Shown piece by piece: positions 8,245-17,418 of a stretch of DNA of 64,000 nt (positions within the stretch are counted from its first letter, which is position 1; every line of letters starts with the position of its first letter). The notes beneath the pieces are model-generated. The model was not told the DNA's origin and made no database searches. It was given only the letters and a program-made list of their open reading frames with translations. The DNA lies in NCBI RefSeq assembly GCF_000720925.1, contig NZ_JOEE01000003.1:395480-459479 (forward strand). The letters run 5' to 3'. This DNA comes from Phycicoccus jejuensis. Its GTDB lineage: Bacteria > Actinomycetota > Actinomycetes > Actinomycetales > Dermatophilaceae. The position numbers and the translations under genes were made by a program.

Positions 8245-11200
8245 GTGCGGATCCTGCGTCCCGCCACCCTCGAGCGGCTCGAGGTCACCCAGACCGACGA
8301 CAGGCTCGAGGTCCTCGTCGTCGCCCGCCCCGGGGTGCGGCTGCTCGAGGTCGCGGTGGTCGCCCGGGCGGGCGAGGTCGCCACGCTGTGGTCGGCGCCC
8401 CTCGGCGGCAGCAGCACCGAGCGCGCCCGTGTGCCCCTCGCGGAGGTGGGCGCGTCCGCCGACCCCCGCTTCGAGACGATCGTCCGGGCTCCTCGCCCCG
8501 GCACCGACCCGATGGCCATCCTCGACCTCGAGCTCACCCTCGAGGCCGACGAGGGCGACGACGTCGTCCGCCCGGGCCGGGGCACCTACCGCACCCTGCC
8601 CGTCCGGGACTCCTCCTTCGCCGCCTCCCGGGCGGTGGAGGTCCCCGGCGGCGTCATCGCCCCGTACCAGCGCCGCGGGGGCAACCTCAGCCTCGCCTAC
8701 GCCCGCCAGGAGCCCCCGGTGTCGGGGTCCGGCCGGGTCGTCCGGGTGCGGGCCTCGCACGAGGGATGGGAGGTCCACGGTGTCGTCGACACCCGCAGCT
8801 TCGCCCTCACCTCCGGTGAGCTGACGCTCGTGGCGCGGCGGACGGGCGAGCGCATCCCGCTGCGCACCGAGCTGAGGCCCCTCTCGCCGGTGGAGCGGCC
8901 GGCCGCGGCCCGGCGCACCCGCTTCGTCGCGCACCTGACGGCCGCGGACGTCGTCGGGCGCCTGGACCGGCCGGAGTTCCTCGACGTCGTGCTGTCGGCC
9001 GACGTCGCGCACCACCACCACCGTGCCGAGGTCCCCGTCCGCCAGGTGGCCCGGCGGATGCGGCTCTCGATGCCCGCGTCCGTCCTGCGGTCCGGCGACG
9101 GCGCCGGCGAGGTCCGCGCCTACCGCACCTTCAAGTCCGGCGCCCTCGCCCTCGAGTTCCGTCCGCTCGACGCCGCGGCCGTCGACCTCGCCCGCTCACC
9201 GGCGCGCAACGGGGTCCGCCTGCGCTGGCAGACCCGGCACCGCCCGGTCTGGGTGGTTGGCGAGCGTCCGGACACCGCCCAGGACACCGGGATCGCGCTG
9301 TACCGCCACCTGCGCGAGCACCACCCCGAGATCGACGCGCGCTACGTCATCGCCCCCGGGTCCCCCGACCGCGAGGCCCTCGGCGACGACCCGGGAGTGC
9401 TGGAGTTCGGCAGCCGCGAGCACGTCGAGGCCACCCTGGCGGCGCGGCGCATCCTCTCCTCGCACCACGGCGACTACCTGCTCGCCACCCGCAGCCCCGC
9501 CTTCCAGCGCAACGTGCGGGCCCGCCGGGTCTTCCTCCAGCACGGCGTCATGGGAACCAAGAACATGGTCGCCAACTACGGCTGGAAGGCGCCCGGCTTC
9601 AGCGCCGACGCGTTCGTCGTCAGCTCCGAGCGCGAGCGCCGGATGATCGTCGACGACTTCGGCTGGCCCGAGCACCGGGTCGTCGTCACGGGCCTGTCGC
9701 GGCACGACCGGCTCTTCGAGGAGCACCCGCCGCCCGAGCGCCGCCTCCTCGTCATGCCGACGTGGCGGGACTGGCTGCGCACCTCCGACGACGTCGCGAC
9801 GAGCGAGTTCTTCGCGCGGTGGAACGACCTGCTCCACGACCCCGCGTTCGTCGACTTCCTGCGCCGCAACGACCTGCGCGCGGACCTCTACCTCCACGCG
9901 AACATGCAGCCGTTCGCGCACCTCTTCGACCTCTCGCACGTCGACGTCGTCCGCCACGGCGAGGTGAGCATCCAGGACCTGCTGCTGCGCTCGACCGCGA
10001 TGCTCACCGACTACACGAGCGCGGCGATCGACTTCTCGTTCCTCGACCGCCCGGTCGTCTACTACCAGTTCGACCGCACCCGGTTCATCGGCAAGCGCCC
10101 CTCGCACTTCGACCTCGACGAGGAGCTGCCCGGCGAGATCGTCGCGACCCGGGCGGAGGTGCTCGAGGAGCTCGACGCCGCCGCCGCACGCGGGTTCGCC
10201 ATCAGCCCGGCGGCCCGGCGCAAGTCCGACAACCTCATCGCCCACCGCGACGCCGGCGCCCGCGAGCGCATCGTCGAGGCGGCCCGCTCGGCCCCCCGTC
10301 GACGCCTGGACCCGCCGGGCCTGCGCGACCTCGTCGGGTCCGCCGAGCGGCTGTGGCAGCGCTCGAGCCGCCGCGGCAAGGTCGCCGCCGTCCGTCGCCG
10401 GGTCGTGCGTCCTGCCGGCCGGGTCGCCTTCACCCTCGCGAGCCGGCTGCCGCGCTCCTCCCTCGTCGTCTTCGAGAGCAACATCGGCAACGACCTCGGC
10501 GACAGCCCCGGCGCCATCCACCGCGAGGTGCTGCGCCGCCGCCTGCCGGTGCGGACCGCGTGGAGCCTCGAGCCCGGCGTGCCGGTGCCGGCCGACGTGC
10601 CGGTGCTGCGCCGGCAGTCGCTGCGCCACCAGTGGGTCATGGGTCGCGCCCGCGTCTGGGTCAGCAACCAGAACATGCCTGCCCTCGTCCCCCGGCCGCG
10701 GGCGACGTCATGGGTGCAGACCTGGCACGGCACGCCGCTCAAGCGGATGCTCCACGACCTCGACGCCGTCGTCGGCCGCGACGCCGGTTACGTCGGGCGC
10801 GTCGACCGGATGATCGGCGACTGGAGCGTGCTGCTCTCGCCCGGGCCGTGGGCCACCGAGCGCTTCCGCTCCGCCTTTCGGTACGACGGGCCGGTCATCG
10901 AGCAGGGCTACCCGCGCAACGACGTGCTCGTCACCGCGCCGCAGGAGCGCGCCGCCGCGGTGCGCCGCCGCCTCGGCCTCGCCCGGTCCAAGAAGGTCCT
11001 CGTCTACGCGCCGACCTTCCGCGACGACCAGCGCTCGGGCAACCGCTTCACCTTCACCGTGCCGGTCGACCTCGACGCGCTGGTGCGCCTCGTCGGCGAG
11101 GAGTACGAGGTGCTCGTGCGCCTGCACCCGGTGGTCCGCGGCAAGGTGCGGCTGCCGTGGGGTGTCCACGAGACCGGCGCCGGCTTCGAGATGGACGACC

Positions 11201-11541
11201 TCCTCGCCGCCGCGGACGTCCTCGTCACCGACTACTCCTCGGTGATGTTCGACTACTCCGTGCTCGGCCGGCCGATGGTCTTCTTCGTCCCGGACCTCGA
11301 CCACTACCGCGACTCGCTGCGGGGCTTCTACCTCGACTTCGAGCAGGAGGCGCCCGGGCCGCTCGTGCGCACTACCGCCGAGCTCGCCGAGGTGCTGCTC
11401 GACGACGCGCGCCTGGCCGGGTACTCCCCGGCGGTCCGCGACTTCCGCGAGCGGTTCGCGCCCCTCGACGACGGCGGCGCCGCGCGGCGCGTCGTCGACG
11501 ACCTGCAGCGGCGCGGCATCCTCCCGGCCGACCCCGCCTGA
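8245..11541 (+). CDS. Two-domain CDP-glycerol glycerophosphotransferase (TagF/TarF-like)
   Basis: A 1098-residue cytoplasmic or membrane-peripheral transferase that would polymerise glycerol- or ribitol-phosphate units from CDP-linked donors into a teichoic-acid-type wall polymer. After about 330 residues without a recognised domain there are two complete transferase domains. The first has FLQHGVMGTKNM (about 433) and LTDYTSAAIDFSFLDRPVVYY (about 587). The second has QTWHGTPLKRML (about 825) and VTDYSSVMFDYSVLGRPMVFF (about 994). Each set carries the catalytic His and the TDYSS motif of the family. Typical TagF has one such domain; the tandem suggests primer and polymerase activities in one chain, or two different linkages. 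Located after ugd. Confidence 0.88.
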   Translation: MRILRPATLERLEVTQTDDRLEVLVVARPGVRLLEVAVVARAGEVATLWSAPLGGSSTERARVPLAEVGASADPRFETIVRAPRPGTDPMAILDLELTLEADEGDDVVRPGRGTYRTLPVRDSSFAASRAVEVPGGVIAPYQRRGGNLSLAYARQEPPVSGSGRVVRVRASHEGWEVHGVVDTRSFALTSGELTLVARRTGERIPLRTELRPLSPVERPAAARRTRFVAHLTAADVVGRLDRPEFLDVVLSADVAHHHHRAEVPVRQVARRMRLSMPASVLRSGDGAGEVRAYRTFKSGALALEFRPLDAAAVDLARSPARNGVRLRWQTRHRPVWVVGERPDTAQDTGIALYRHLREHHPEIDARYVIAPGSPDREALGDDPGVLEFGSREHVEATLAARRILSSHHGDYLLATRSPAFQRNVRARRVFLQHGVMGTKNMVANYGWKAPGFSADAFVVSSERERRMIVDDFGWPEHRVVVTGLSRHDRLFEEHPPPERRLLVMPTWRDWLRTSDDVATSEFFARWNDLLHDPAFVDFLRRNDLRADLYLHANMQPFAHLFDLSHVDVVRHGEVSIQDLLLRSTAMLTDYTSAAIDFSFLDRPVVYYQFDRTRFIGKRPSHFDLDEELPGEIVATRAEVLEELDAAAARGFAISPAARRKSDNLIAHRDAGARERIVEAARSAPRRRLDPPGLRDLVGSAERLWQRSSRRGKVAAVRRRVVRPAGRVAFTLASRLPRSSLVVFESNIGNDLGDSPGAIHREVLRRRLPVRTAWSLEPGVPVPADVPVLRRQSLRHQWVMGRARVWVSNQNMPALVPRPRATSWVQTWHGTPLKRMLHDLDAVVGRDAGYVGRVDRMIGDWSVLLSPGPWATERFRSAFRYDGPVIEQGYPRNDVLVTAPQERAAAVRRRLGLARSKKVLVYAPTFRDDQRSGNRFTFTVPVDLDALVRLVGEEYEVLVRLHPVVRGKVRLPWGVHETGAGFEMDDLLAAADVLVTDYSSVMFDYSVLGRPMVFFVPDLDHYRDSLRGFYLDFEQEAPGPLVRTTAELAEVLLDDARLAGYSPAVRDFRERFAPLDDGGAARRVVDDLQRRGILPADPA

Positions 11542-11594
11542 GCCGACCGGCCGGGGCCGACCTTGCCGGAGCCGAGCCGGCCGGAGCCGAGGGC

Positions 11595-12110
11595 TCAGGA
11601 GCGGCGGCGCTCCCGCAGGGCCGCGCCCTTGGCGTGCGCCTGGTCGCGCAGCGCGGTGCGGAACTCCCCCATCGCCGCGCGCAGCCGCTGCGCCTCGGCT
11701 CCCTCGCCGGACCCGAGGATGCGGGCCGCGAGCAGGCCGGCGTTGCGCGCCCCGCCGACCGACACCGTGGCCACCGGCACGCCGGCGGGCATCTGGACGA
11801 TCGAGAGCAACGAGTCCATCCCGTCGAGGTACTTCAGGGGCACCGGCACGCCGATGACCGGCAGCGAGGTGACCGACGCGAGCATGCCGGGCAGGTGCGC
11901 GGCGCCCCCGGCCCCGGCGATGACCACGCGCAGCCCGCGCTTCTCGGCGGAGCGGCCGTACTCGAGCATCTCCTCGGGCATCCGGTGCGCGGAGACGACG
12001 TCGACCTCGCACTCGACGCCGAGCTCCTCGAGCGCGGCGACGGCGGCCCCCATGACGGGCCAGTCGGAGTCCGAGCCCATGACGACGCCGACGACCGGCT
12101 GCGTGCTCAT
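11595..12110 (-). CDS. purE: N5-carboxyaminoimidazole ribonucleotide mutase
   Basis: Class I PurE, converting N5-CAIR to CAIR in purine synthesis. 171 residues. Seen: [33 protein letters not shown] with the catalytic [18 protein letters not shown] and [33 protein letters not shown] 12110 overlaps the purK stop by four bases (ATGA), so the two are translationally coupled. The final ten or so residues are Arg-rich. Confidence 0.97.
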   Translation of the reverse strand: MSTQPVVGVVMGSDSDWPVMGAAVAALEELGVECEVDVVSAHRMPEEMLEYGRSAEKRGLRVVIAGAGGAAHLPGMLASVTSLPVIGVPVPLKYLDGMDSLLSIVQMPAGVPVATVSVGGARNAGLLAARILGSGEGAEAQRLRAAMGEFRTALRDQAHAKGAALRERRRS

Positions 12111-13291
12111 TCGGTGACCACTCCCTGGAGGTAGTCGGCGGCGTGCCCGGCCCGCTCGCGCAGGTCGGCGAGGTCGTCGCCGGAGACGTTGACGTGCCCG
12201 ATCTTGCGGCCCGGGCGCACGCCCTTGCCGTAGAGGTGGACCTTGGCCTCGGGGTCGCGGGCCATGACGTGCCGGTAGGCCGGGTAGAGCTCGGGGTAGT
12301 CACCGCCGAGGACGTTGGCCATGACGGTCCAGGGCGCGCGCGGCCGCGGCGAGCCGAGCGGCAGGTCGAGCACCGCTCGCAGGTGCTGCTCGAACTGCCC
12401 CGTCACCGCGCCGTCCATCGACCAGTGGCCGGAGTTGTGCGGGCGCATCGCGAGCTCGTTGACGACGAACCCTGGCTCGCCGTCCGCCCCCTCCAGCTCG
12501 AAGAGCTCGACCGCGAGGACACCGGTGACGCCGAGCGCGCCGGCCACGCGCAGCCCCGCCTCGACGGCCCGCGCCGACAGGTCCGCGTCGAGCGCGGGCG
12601 CCGGGGCGAGCACCTCGGTGCAGATGCCGTCGGTCTGGACGGTCTCGACGACGGGCCACGCGGCCGCCTGCCCCGAGGGGCTGCGTGCCAGGAGCACGGC
12701 GAGCTCGCGGCGGAAGGGCACCTTCTCCTCGAGGAGCAGCCCGGTGCCGGCCTCCTGGGCCCGGGCGAGCCAGTCCTCGAGCTCGGCGGCGGACGACACG
12801 ACGGCCACGCCCTTGCCGTCGTACCCGCCCCGCGGGGTCTTGGCGACGAACGGCCGGCCGACCTCGTCGGCGAAGGCCTCGACGTCGGCCGCGGTGTCGG
12901 CGCGCACCCAGCGGGGGCAGGGCACCCCGAGCGCGGTGAGCCGCTTGCGCATCGCGAGCTTGTCCTGGGCGAAGCGCAGGGCGTCGGGCGTCGGGTGCAC
13001 CGGCACCCCGGTCGCGACGAGCTGCGCGAGGACCTCGGCCGGGACGTGCTCGTGGTCGAAGGTGACGACGTCGCAGGCCTGCGCGAAGGCGAGGACGGCC
13101 TCGGCGTCGGTGTGGTGGCCGACCGGCGAGCTCGGGACGACGAGGGCGGCGCTGGCGTCCTCGGCCTCCGCGAGGACGCTCAGCGTGACGCCGAGCTCCG
13201 CGGCGGGGCCGGCGCACATCCGCGCCAGCTGCCCTCCCCCGACGATGCCGACGACGGGGAACCCTCCGGGCGCACGACGTGGGGTGGTCAC
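12107..13291 (-). CDS. purK: N5-carboxyaminoimidazole ribonucleotide synthase
   Basis: ATP-grasp enzyme that carboxylates AIR with bicarbonate and ATP to give N5-CAIR for PurE. Start at GTG 13291 gives 394 residues beginning [10 protein letters not shown]. Seen: [66 protein letters not shown] at 13315 would add eight residues; 13291 is preferred because TATCCT (13304-13299 on this strand) ends 7 nt before it. Divergent from gtrA, with both minus-10 candidates in about 40 bp. Confidence 0.95.
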   Translation of the reverse strand: MTTPRRAPGGFPVVGIVGGGQLARMCAGPAAELGVTLSVLAEAEDASAALVVPSSPVGHHTDAEAVLAFAQACDVVTFDHEHVPAEVLAQLVATGVPVHPTPDALRFAQDKLAMRKRLTALGVPCPRWVRADTAADVEAFADEVGRPFVAKTPRGGYDGKGVAVVSSAAELEDWLARAQEAGTGLLLEEKVPFRRELAVLLARSPSGQAAAWPVVETVQTDGICTEVLAPAPALDADLSARAVEAGLRVAGALGVTGVLAVELFELEGADGEPGFVVNELAMRPHNSGHWSMDGAVTGQFEQHLRAVLDLPLGSPRPRAPWTVMANVLGGDYPELYPAYRHVMARDPEAKVHLYGKGVRPGRKIGHVNVSGDDLADLRERAGHAADYLQGVVTE

Positions 13292-13331
13292 CCGGCCGAG
13301 GATACCGACCTGCACTCAGTAGGCTGCACGG

Positions 13332-13808
13332 GTGACCGCCCAGGACGCCCCCTCGCGAGGCCCCGTCTCCCGCGTCCTCGCCTCGGCGCGGGGCGCGGTC
13401 GACGTGCTGTACCGCGAGATGATCAAGTTCGGGGTCGTCGGCGCCGTCGCCTTCGTCATCGACCTGGGCGGCGCGAACCTCCTCTGGCACACGGTGCTCG
13501 CCGACAAGATCACGACCGCCAAGATCATCTCCGGGGCGGTGGCCACGCTCGTCGCGTGGATCGGCAACCGGCAGTGGACCTTCCGGCACCGCCGCAGCCG
13601 CCCGGTCCACCACGAGGTGATGCTCTTCTTCGGGGTCAACCTCGTCGCGCTCGGCATCTCGGCGCTCGTGCTGGCCCTCTCGCACTACGGGCTCGGGTTC
13701 GAGAGCCGCCTGGCCGACAACGTCGCGACGGTCGTCGGCATCGGCCTCGGGACGCTCTTCCGCTTCTGGGCCTACCGGCGGCTCGTCTTCTCGCACGAGC
13801 CCCTCTGA
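13332..13808 (+). CDS. GtrA family membrane protein
   Basis: 158 residues with four hydrophobic segments and the GtrA signature: FGVVGAVAFVIDLGGANLL, then KIISGAVATLVAWIGNRQWTFRH, and a C-terminal RFWAYRRLVFSHE. GtrA proteins help move lipid-linked sugars or act in surface glycan assembly. GTG 13332 is preceded by TAGGCT (13320-13325) with a 6-nt gap. Convergent with the histidine kinase gene 10 bp away. Specific substrate unknown; it may belong to the same wall-polymer work as the transferase at 8245. Confidence 0.88.
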   Translation: MTAQDAPSRGPVSRVLASARGAVDVLYREMIKFGVVGAVAFVIDLGGANLLWHTVLADKITTAKIISGAVATLVAWIGNRQWTFRHRRSRPVHHEVMLFFGVNLVALGISALVLALSHYGLGFESRLADNVATVVGIGLGTLFRFWAYRRLVFSHEPL

Positions 13809-13818
13809 GACCTGCCAC

Positions 13819-14802
13819 TCAGTCGGTGCTGACCGACAGGAAGAGCGCGAAGACCGGCGGCGCGGCGCGGGCCAGCTCCAGCCGGCCCCCGGCGCCCTCG
13901 GCGAGGTCGCGCGCGAGCGAGAGCCCCAGCCCGGAGCCGGACGACGACACCGAGCGCTCGAAGATGTGCGGCGCCATCGACGCCGGCACCCCGTCGCCCT
14001 GGTCGCTCACCTCGATGACGACCGACGGCCCCACGCGTCGCGCGTTGACCTCGACCGTCCCGCGCCCGTAGGCGAGGGAGTTCTCGAGCAGCGTCGTGAG
14101 GATCTGGCCGAGCGCCACCGGGGTCGCGCGCACGAGGAGGCCGCGCTCGCCGCTCACCTTGATGCTGCGCCGTGCCTGCGCGAAGGCCGGCTGCCACTCG
14201 CGCTGGAGCGAGGCGAGGACCGAGTCGAGCGAGACCGACGGGTTGACCTCGGCGCCGTGCCGCGTGCGCGTCATCAGGTCGTCGACGACCTTGCTCAGCC
14301 GCTCGACCTGCCCGATGGCGATCGTCGACTCCTCGGCGACGACGGAGAGGTCGTCGGTGAGGTTGATCTCCTCGAGGCGCATGAGGAGCGCGGTGAGCGG
14401 CGTGCGCAGCTGGTGCGAGGCGTCGGCCGCGAAGTCGCGCTCCGACGCCAGGCGCCGAGCGCCCTGGGCCGCGCCGCGGATGAGGGCCGCGTCGAGCCGG
14501 TCGACCTCGACGATGCCCGAGTGCAGCGGCACCGGCCGGTCACCGGCGTTGAGCCGGTCGACCCGTTGTCGGAGCGTCTCGAGCAGCGTCGAGACGCGCG
14601 CGGCGCTGCGCTCGGCGAGCCACATCGCCCCGAGGACCGCCACGGCGAGCGCGGCGAGCACGGTGATCCCGGGCGCGACCCAGGACGCGGGGTCGTCGGT
14701 CGTCGGCACGCCCTCGGCGGCGACCCCCGCGACGGCGGCGACGGCGGCCACGGTCGTGAGCCCGAACGCCTGGAGGACGACGGTCAGCGCGATGCGGCGC
14801 AC
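13819..14802 (-). CDS. Sensor histidine kinase
   Basis: 327-residue membrane kinase. Two hydrophobic segments (about residues 8-30 and 44-64) frame a very short external loop, then HAMP-like linker, H-box DFAADASHQLRTPLTALLMRLEE with the phosphorylated His, N-box LLENSLAYGRG, G1 VSDQGDGVP, F-box HIFERS and G2 GSGLGLSLARDLAEG. The short loop suggests sensing in the membrane or cytoplasm. GTG start at 14802 lies 6 bp after the response regulator stop, so the pair is one operon with its partner. The signal is unknown. Confidence 0.92.
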   Translation of the reverse strand: MRRIALTVVLQAFGLTTVAAVAAVAGVAAEGVPTTDDPASWVAPGITVLAALAVAVLGAMWLAERSAARVSTLLETLRQRVDRLNAGDRPVPLHSGIVEVDRLDAALIRGAAQGARRLASERDFAADASHQLRTPLTALLMRLEEINLTDDLSVVAEESTIAIGQVERLSKVVDDLMTRTRHGAEVNPSVSLDSVLASLQREWQPAFAQARRSIKVSGERGLLVRATPVALGQILTTLLENSLAYGRGTVEVNARRVGPSVVIEVSDQGDGVPASMAPHIFERSVSSSGSGLGLSLARDLAEGAGGRLELARAAPPVFALFLSVSTD

Positions 14803-14808
14803 GCGGCG

Positions 14809-15489
14809 TCAGTCCTCCGGGGAGTCGAACCGGAAGCCGAGGCCGCGGATCGTCGTGATGTAGCGCGGGCTCGCGGCATCGTCGCCGAGCTTCCGGCGCA
14901 GCACGGAGATGTGCATGTCGAGCGTCTTCGTCGACCCGTACCAGGCGCTGTCCCAGACGTCGCGCATGAGCTTCTCGCGGGAGACGACCTTGCCCTCGTT
15001 CGCGACGAGCACGCGCAGCAGCTCGAACTCCTTGCCGGTCAGCTGCACCTCCTCGCCGCGCAGGAACACCCGGCGGCCGTCGGGGTCGATGTCGATCAGC
15101 TGCTCGCCCTCGTCCTCGGCGGCCTCGACGACGCCGCGGCGCAGCAGCGCCCGGGCCCGCGCGAGCAGCTCGGCGAGCCGGAAGGGCTTGGTCACGTAGT
15201 CGTCGGCGCCGGCGTCGAGCCCGACGACGGTGTCGACCTCGTCGGCGCGGGCGGTGAGGATGAGGACGGGGACGCCGCTGCCCTCCTGCCGCAGCCGGCG
15301 GCAGACCTCGAGGCCGTCCATCTTCGGCAGGCCGAGGTCGAGCACGACGAGGTCGGGCTGGCGCAGGGCCGCCGCGAGGGCGGACTCACCGTCGGAGCAC
15401 ACCTCGACGTCGTAGCCCTCGCGCCGCAGGGCGCGGGCGAGCGGGTCGGAGATGGCCGGGTCGTCCTCGGCGAGCAACACCTTCGTCAT
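14809..15489 (-). CDS. OmpR-family response regulator
   Basis: 226 residues: receiver domain (KVLLAEDDPAISDPL, phospho-acceptor Asp in LVVLDLGLP, K in VTKPF) and a winged-helix output domain (VQLTGKEFELLRVLVANEGKVVSREKLMRDVW, TLDMHISVLRRKLGDD, IRGLGFRF). The ATG at 15489 is preferred to a GTG at 15507: family homology starts there and TACGAT (15502-15497 on this strand) ends 7 nt upstream. That minus-10 lies just inside the end of the adenylate cyclase gene region, so the two-component pair may have its own promoter besides read-through from birA and the cyclase. Confidence 0.93.
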   Translation of the reverse strand: MTKVLLAEDDPAISDPLARALRREGYDVEVCSDGESALAAALRQPDLVVLDLGLPKMDGLEVCRRLRQEGSGVPVLILTARADEVDTVVGLDAGADDYVTKPFRLAELLARARALLRRGVVEAAEDEGEQLIDIDPDGRRVFLRGEEVQLTGKEFELLRVLVANEGKVVSREKLMRDVWDSAWYGSTKTLDMHISVLRRKLGDDAASPRYITTIRGLGFRFDSPED

Positions 15490-15503
15490 GGGGGCGATCG
15501 TAG

Positions 15504-16610
15504 TCACGCAGAGCCGTTCGGCACGGCAGGGCGGCGACCTCCGGGCGAGCGCTGGAGCTCGTGGAGGGTCACGACACCGATGCCGCGCAGCATCCGGCGG
15601 CGGCGTTCGACCGCCGTGAAGCCGGACACCGAGCCCAGCGCGCGGGCCATGTCCTCGTCGACGAAGACGGTGCCCGACGGCGTGACGGCGGTGATCCGGC
15701 TGGCCTTGTTGACCGTCACCCCGAAGACGTCCCCGAGCCGCGAGACGACCCGGCCGTGCGCCATCCCGACGCGCACCGGGGGCAGCAGCTCGTCCCCGGC
15801 CATTGCGTCGACGAGGTCGAGGGCGATCGCGGACGCCGCGGCGATGTCGGTGTGGACGAAGAGGACCTCGTCACCCACCGTCTTGATGACGCGGCCGCCG
15901 TGCTCGGCGACGACGTCGCTGGCGAGCAGCTCGAAGTGCTGGACGAGCCGGGCGAGCTGGCGCTCGCTCATCCGGCGCACGAAGGACGTGAACGACACGA
16001 GGTCGGCGAACCCCACGGCGCGCACGGGCGCCGACGGGTCGGAGCGGACGGCGGGGTCGGCGTCCGCGAGCATACGCTGGATCGCGTTCGTCAGGTGCCG
16101 GCGCCACACGTAGACGAGCAGCGGCTCGATGTCGTCGATGGTGCGCGAGAGCAGGTTCGCCGCGTCGGCGGCGATGCGGGGCTCGGGCACCGAGCGGGTG
16201 TCCTTGCCCTCGAGCTGGTCCGAGACCTCCGGCGTCAGCGACTCGGCGACGAGCTGGGTCTGCCAGACCGCGAGCCGGTCGGCGGTCCGGGCGAAGGCCC
16301 GGGTCATCCCGAGCGCGAGCTCCTCGCTCACCGCACCGCGCTGGACGAGGTCGGTGACGCGGCGCAGGGCGGCCCGGTCGGCCTCGGTGAACATCGCCTC
16401 GTCGTCCTCGACGAGCTGGAAGCCCATCGCGTGCCAGAAGCGGCGCGCCTCGGTGGGGTCGACGCCCGCGGCCGCGCTCACCTCGGCGCGGGCCATCGAC
16501 GCCGAGCGACCGAGCAGCGAGCGCTCGACCCGCTCGGCGAGGTCGTCGGCGGCCGGCTCCGGCGGCGGGACGGGGAGGACGGTCTCCTCCCCCGGTGGCT
16601 CCTGCGTCAT
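15504..16610 (-). CDS. Class III adenylate cyclase with Rv1264-type regulatory domain
   Basis: 368-residue soluble cyclase making cAMP. The N-terminal 170 or so residues resemble the autoinhibitory pH-sensing domain of M. tuberculosis Rv1264 (SMARAEVSAAAGVDPTEARRFWHAMGF, then FTEADRAALRRVTDLV). The catalytic domain retains metal-binding Asp203 (GFADLVSF) and Asp247 (GDEVLF), purine-selecting Lys243 (IKTVGDE) and the transition-state pair Asn301 and Arg305 (VNKASR), so it looks fully active as a homodimer. ATG 16610 has a strong GGGAGGTGGG just upstream. It follows birA by 14 bp and probably shares its transcript. pH sensing is known for Rv1264; here it is inference. Confidence 0.9.
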   Translation of the reverse strand: MTQEPPGEETVLPVPPPEPAADDLAERVERSLLGRSASMARAEVSAAAGVDPTEARRFWHAMGFQLVEDDEAMFTEADRAALRRVTDLVQRGAVSEELALGMTRAFARTADRLAVWQTQLVAESLTPEVSDQLEGKDTRSVPEPRIAADAANLLSRTIDDIEPLLVYVWRRHLTNAIQRMLADADPAVRSDPSAPVRAVGFADLVSFTSFVRRMSERQLARLVQHFELLASDVVAEHGGRVIKTVGDEVLFVHTDIAAASAIALDLVDAMAGDELLPPVRVGMAHGRVVSRLGDVFGVTVNKASRITAVTPSGTVFVDEDMARALGSVSGFTAVERRRRMLRGIGVVTLHELQRSPGGRRPAVPNGSA

Positions 16611-16624
16611 CCCACCTCCCTCGC

Positions 16625-17395
16625 TCAGCGCGACCGGACGTGGACGACGTCGCCGGCGGAGACGCTCGTCGTCCCGCCCTCGGTGCGCACGGCCAGTCTG
16701 CCCTCCGCGTCCACGCCTGTCGCCCTGCCCCGCCGGACGCTGCCGTCCGGCTGGTGGACCTCGACGTCGCGCCCGACCGTGCCGCACGCGTCGCGGTAGG
16801 CGGCGACCGACGGGCCCGCCGGGCCGGTGTCCTCCCGCAGGACCGCGGCGAGGTGGCGCAGGTAGGACGTGAGCAGCGCGGCGCGGTCGACGCCCGGTGC
16901 GCCCGCGGCCCGCAGCGACGTGGCGGTGTCGAGCGGCAGCTCCGCGCGCGGCGTGTCGACGTTGACCCCGCAGCCGACGACGACCCCGGCGGGCGGGACC
17001 CACTCGCAGAGCAGGCCGGCGAGCTTGCGGTCGCCGTCCCCGGGGACGAGGACGTCGTTGGGCCACTTGAGGCTCGTCGCGACGCCGGCCACCTCCGAGA
17101 CCGCCCGGTGCAGCGCGAGCCCGGCGAGCAGCGGCACCCACCCGGCGCCGGACGCCGGCACCGGCACGCAGACCGAGACGGCGAGCGCCGTGCCGGGCGT
17201 CGTCGTCCAGGCGCGCCCCAGCCGGCCACGGCCGGTCTCCTGCACCTCCGCGACGAGGACGCGCCACGGCCGCGGGTCGGCGCGCACCTCGTCGTTCGTC
17301 GACCCGACCCGCTCCCGCACCTCGACCGGGAGCCACGGGTCGCCGGGTGTGACGGACGCCGCGTCCAGCGCCGCGTTCAGGGGGTTCTCGCTCAC
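16625..17395 (-). CDS. birA: Biotin--[acetyl-CoA-carboxylase] ligase
   Basis: Group I biotin protein ligase (256 residues, no N-terminal DNA-binding domain), which makes biotinyl-AMP and transfers biotin to the carboxylase carrier lysine. Seen: GSTNDEV, QETGRGRLGRAW (biotinyl-AMP loop), LKWPNDVLV, KLAGLLCEW and GCGVNVD. GTG 17395 is preceded by TAGCCT with a 7-nt gap. It is divergent from the carboxylase beta gene, and its biotin-accepting client (carboxylase alpha) is encoded at 41386. Because it lacks a wing-helix domain it is unlikely to act as a repressor. Confidence 0.95.
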   Translation of the reverse strand: MSENPLNAALDAASVTPGDPWLPVEVRERVGSTNDEVRADPRPWRVLVAEVQETGRGRLGRAWTTTPGTALAVSVCVPVPASGAGWVPLLAGLALHRAVSEVAGVATSLKWPNDVLVPGDGDRKLAGLLCEWVPPAGVVVGCGVNVDTPRAELPLDTATSLRAAGAPGVDRAALLTSYLRHLAAVLREDTGPAGPSVAAYRDACGTVGRDVEVHQPDGSVRRGRATGVDAEGRLAVRTEGGTTSVSAGDVVHVRSR

Positions 17396-17402
17396 GGCGC
17401 CA

Positions 17403-17412
17403 AGGCTAGGCT
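17403..17412. promoter_or_regulatory. Overlapping divergent minus-10 elements of birA and the carboxylase beta gene
   Basis: The sequence AGGCTAGGCT contains TAGGCT (17407-17412) reading right and TAGCCT (17408-17403) reading left; the hexamers share two bases. Each ends 6-7 nt before a start codon (ATG 17419 and GTG 17395), with only 23 bp between the two starts. Two polymerases could not open both at once. The assignments are by pattern, not experiment. Confidence 0.6.
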
Positions 17413-17418
17413 CGGGTC

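Noticed and set aside
12143..14071. Long plus-strand frame across purK, gtrA and the kinase
   Set aside because: Crosses three well-supported genes and has no domain features; it is a GC-bias shadow.
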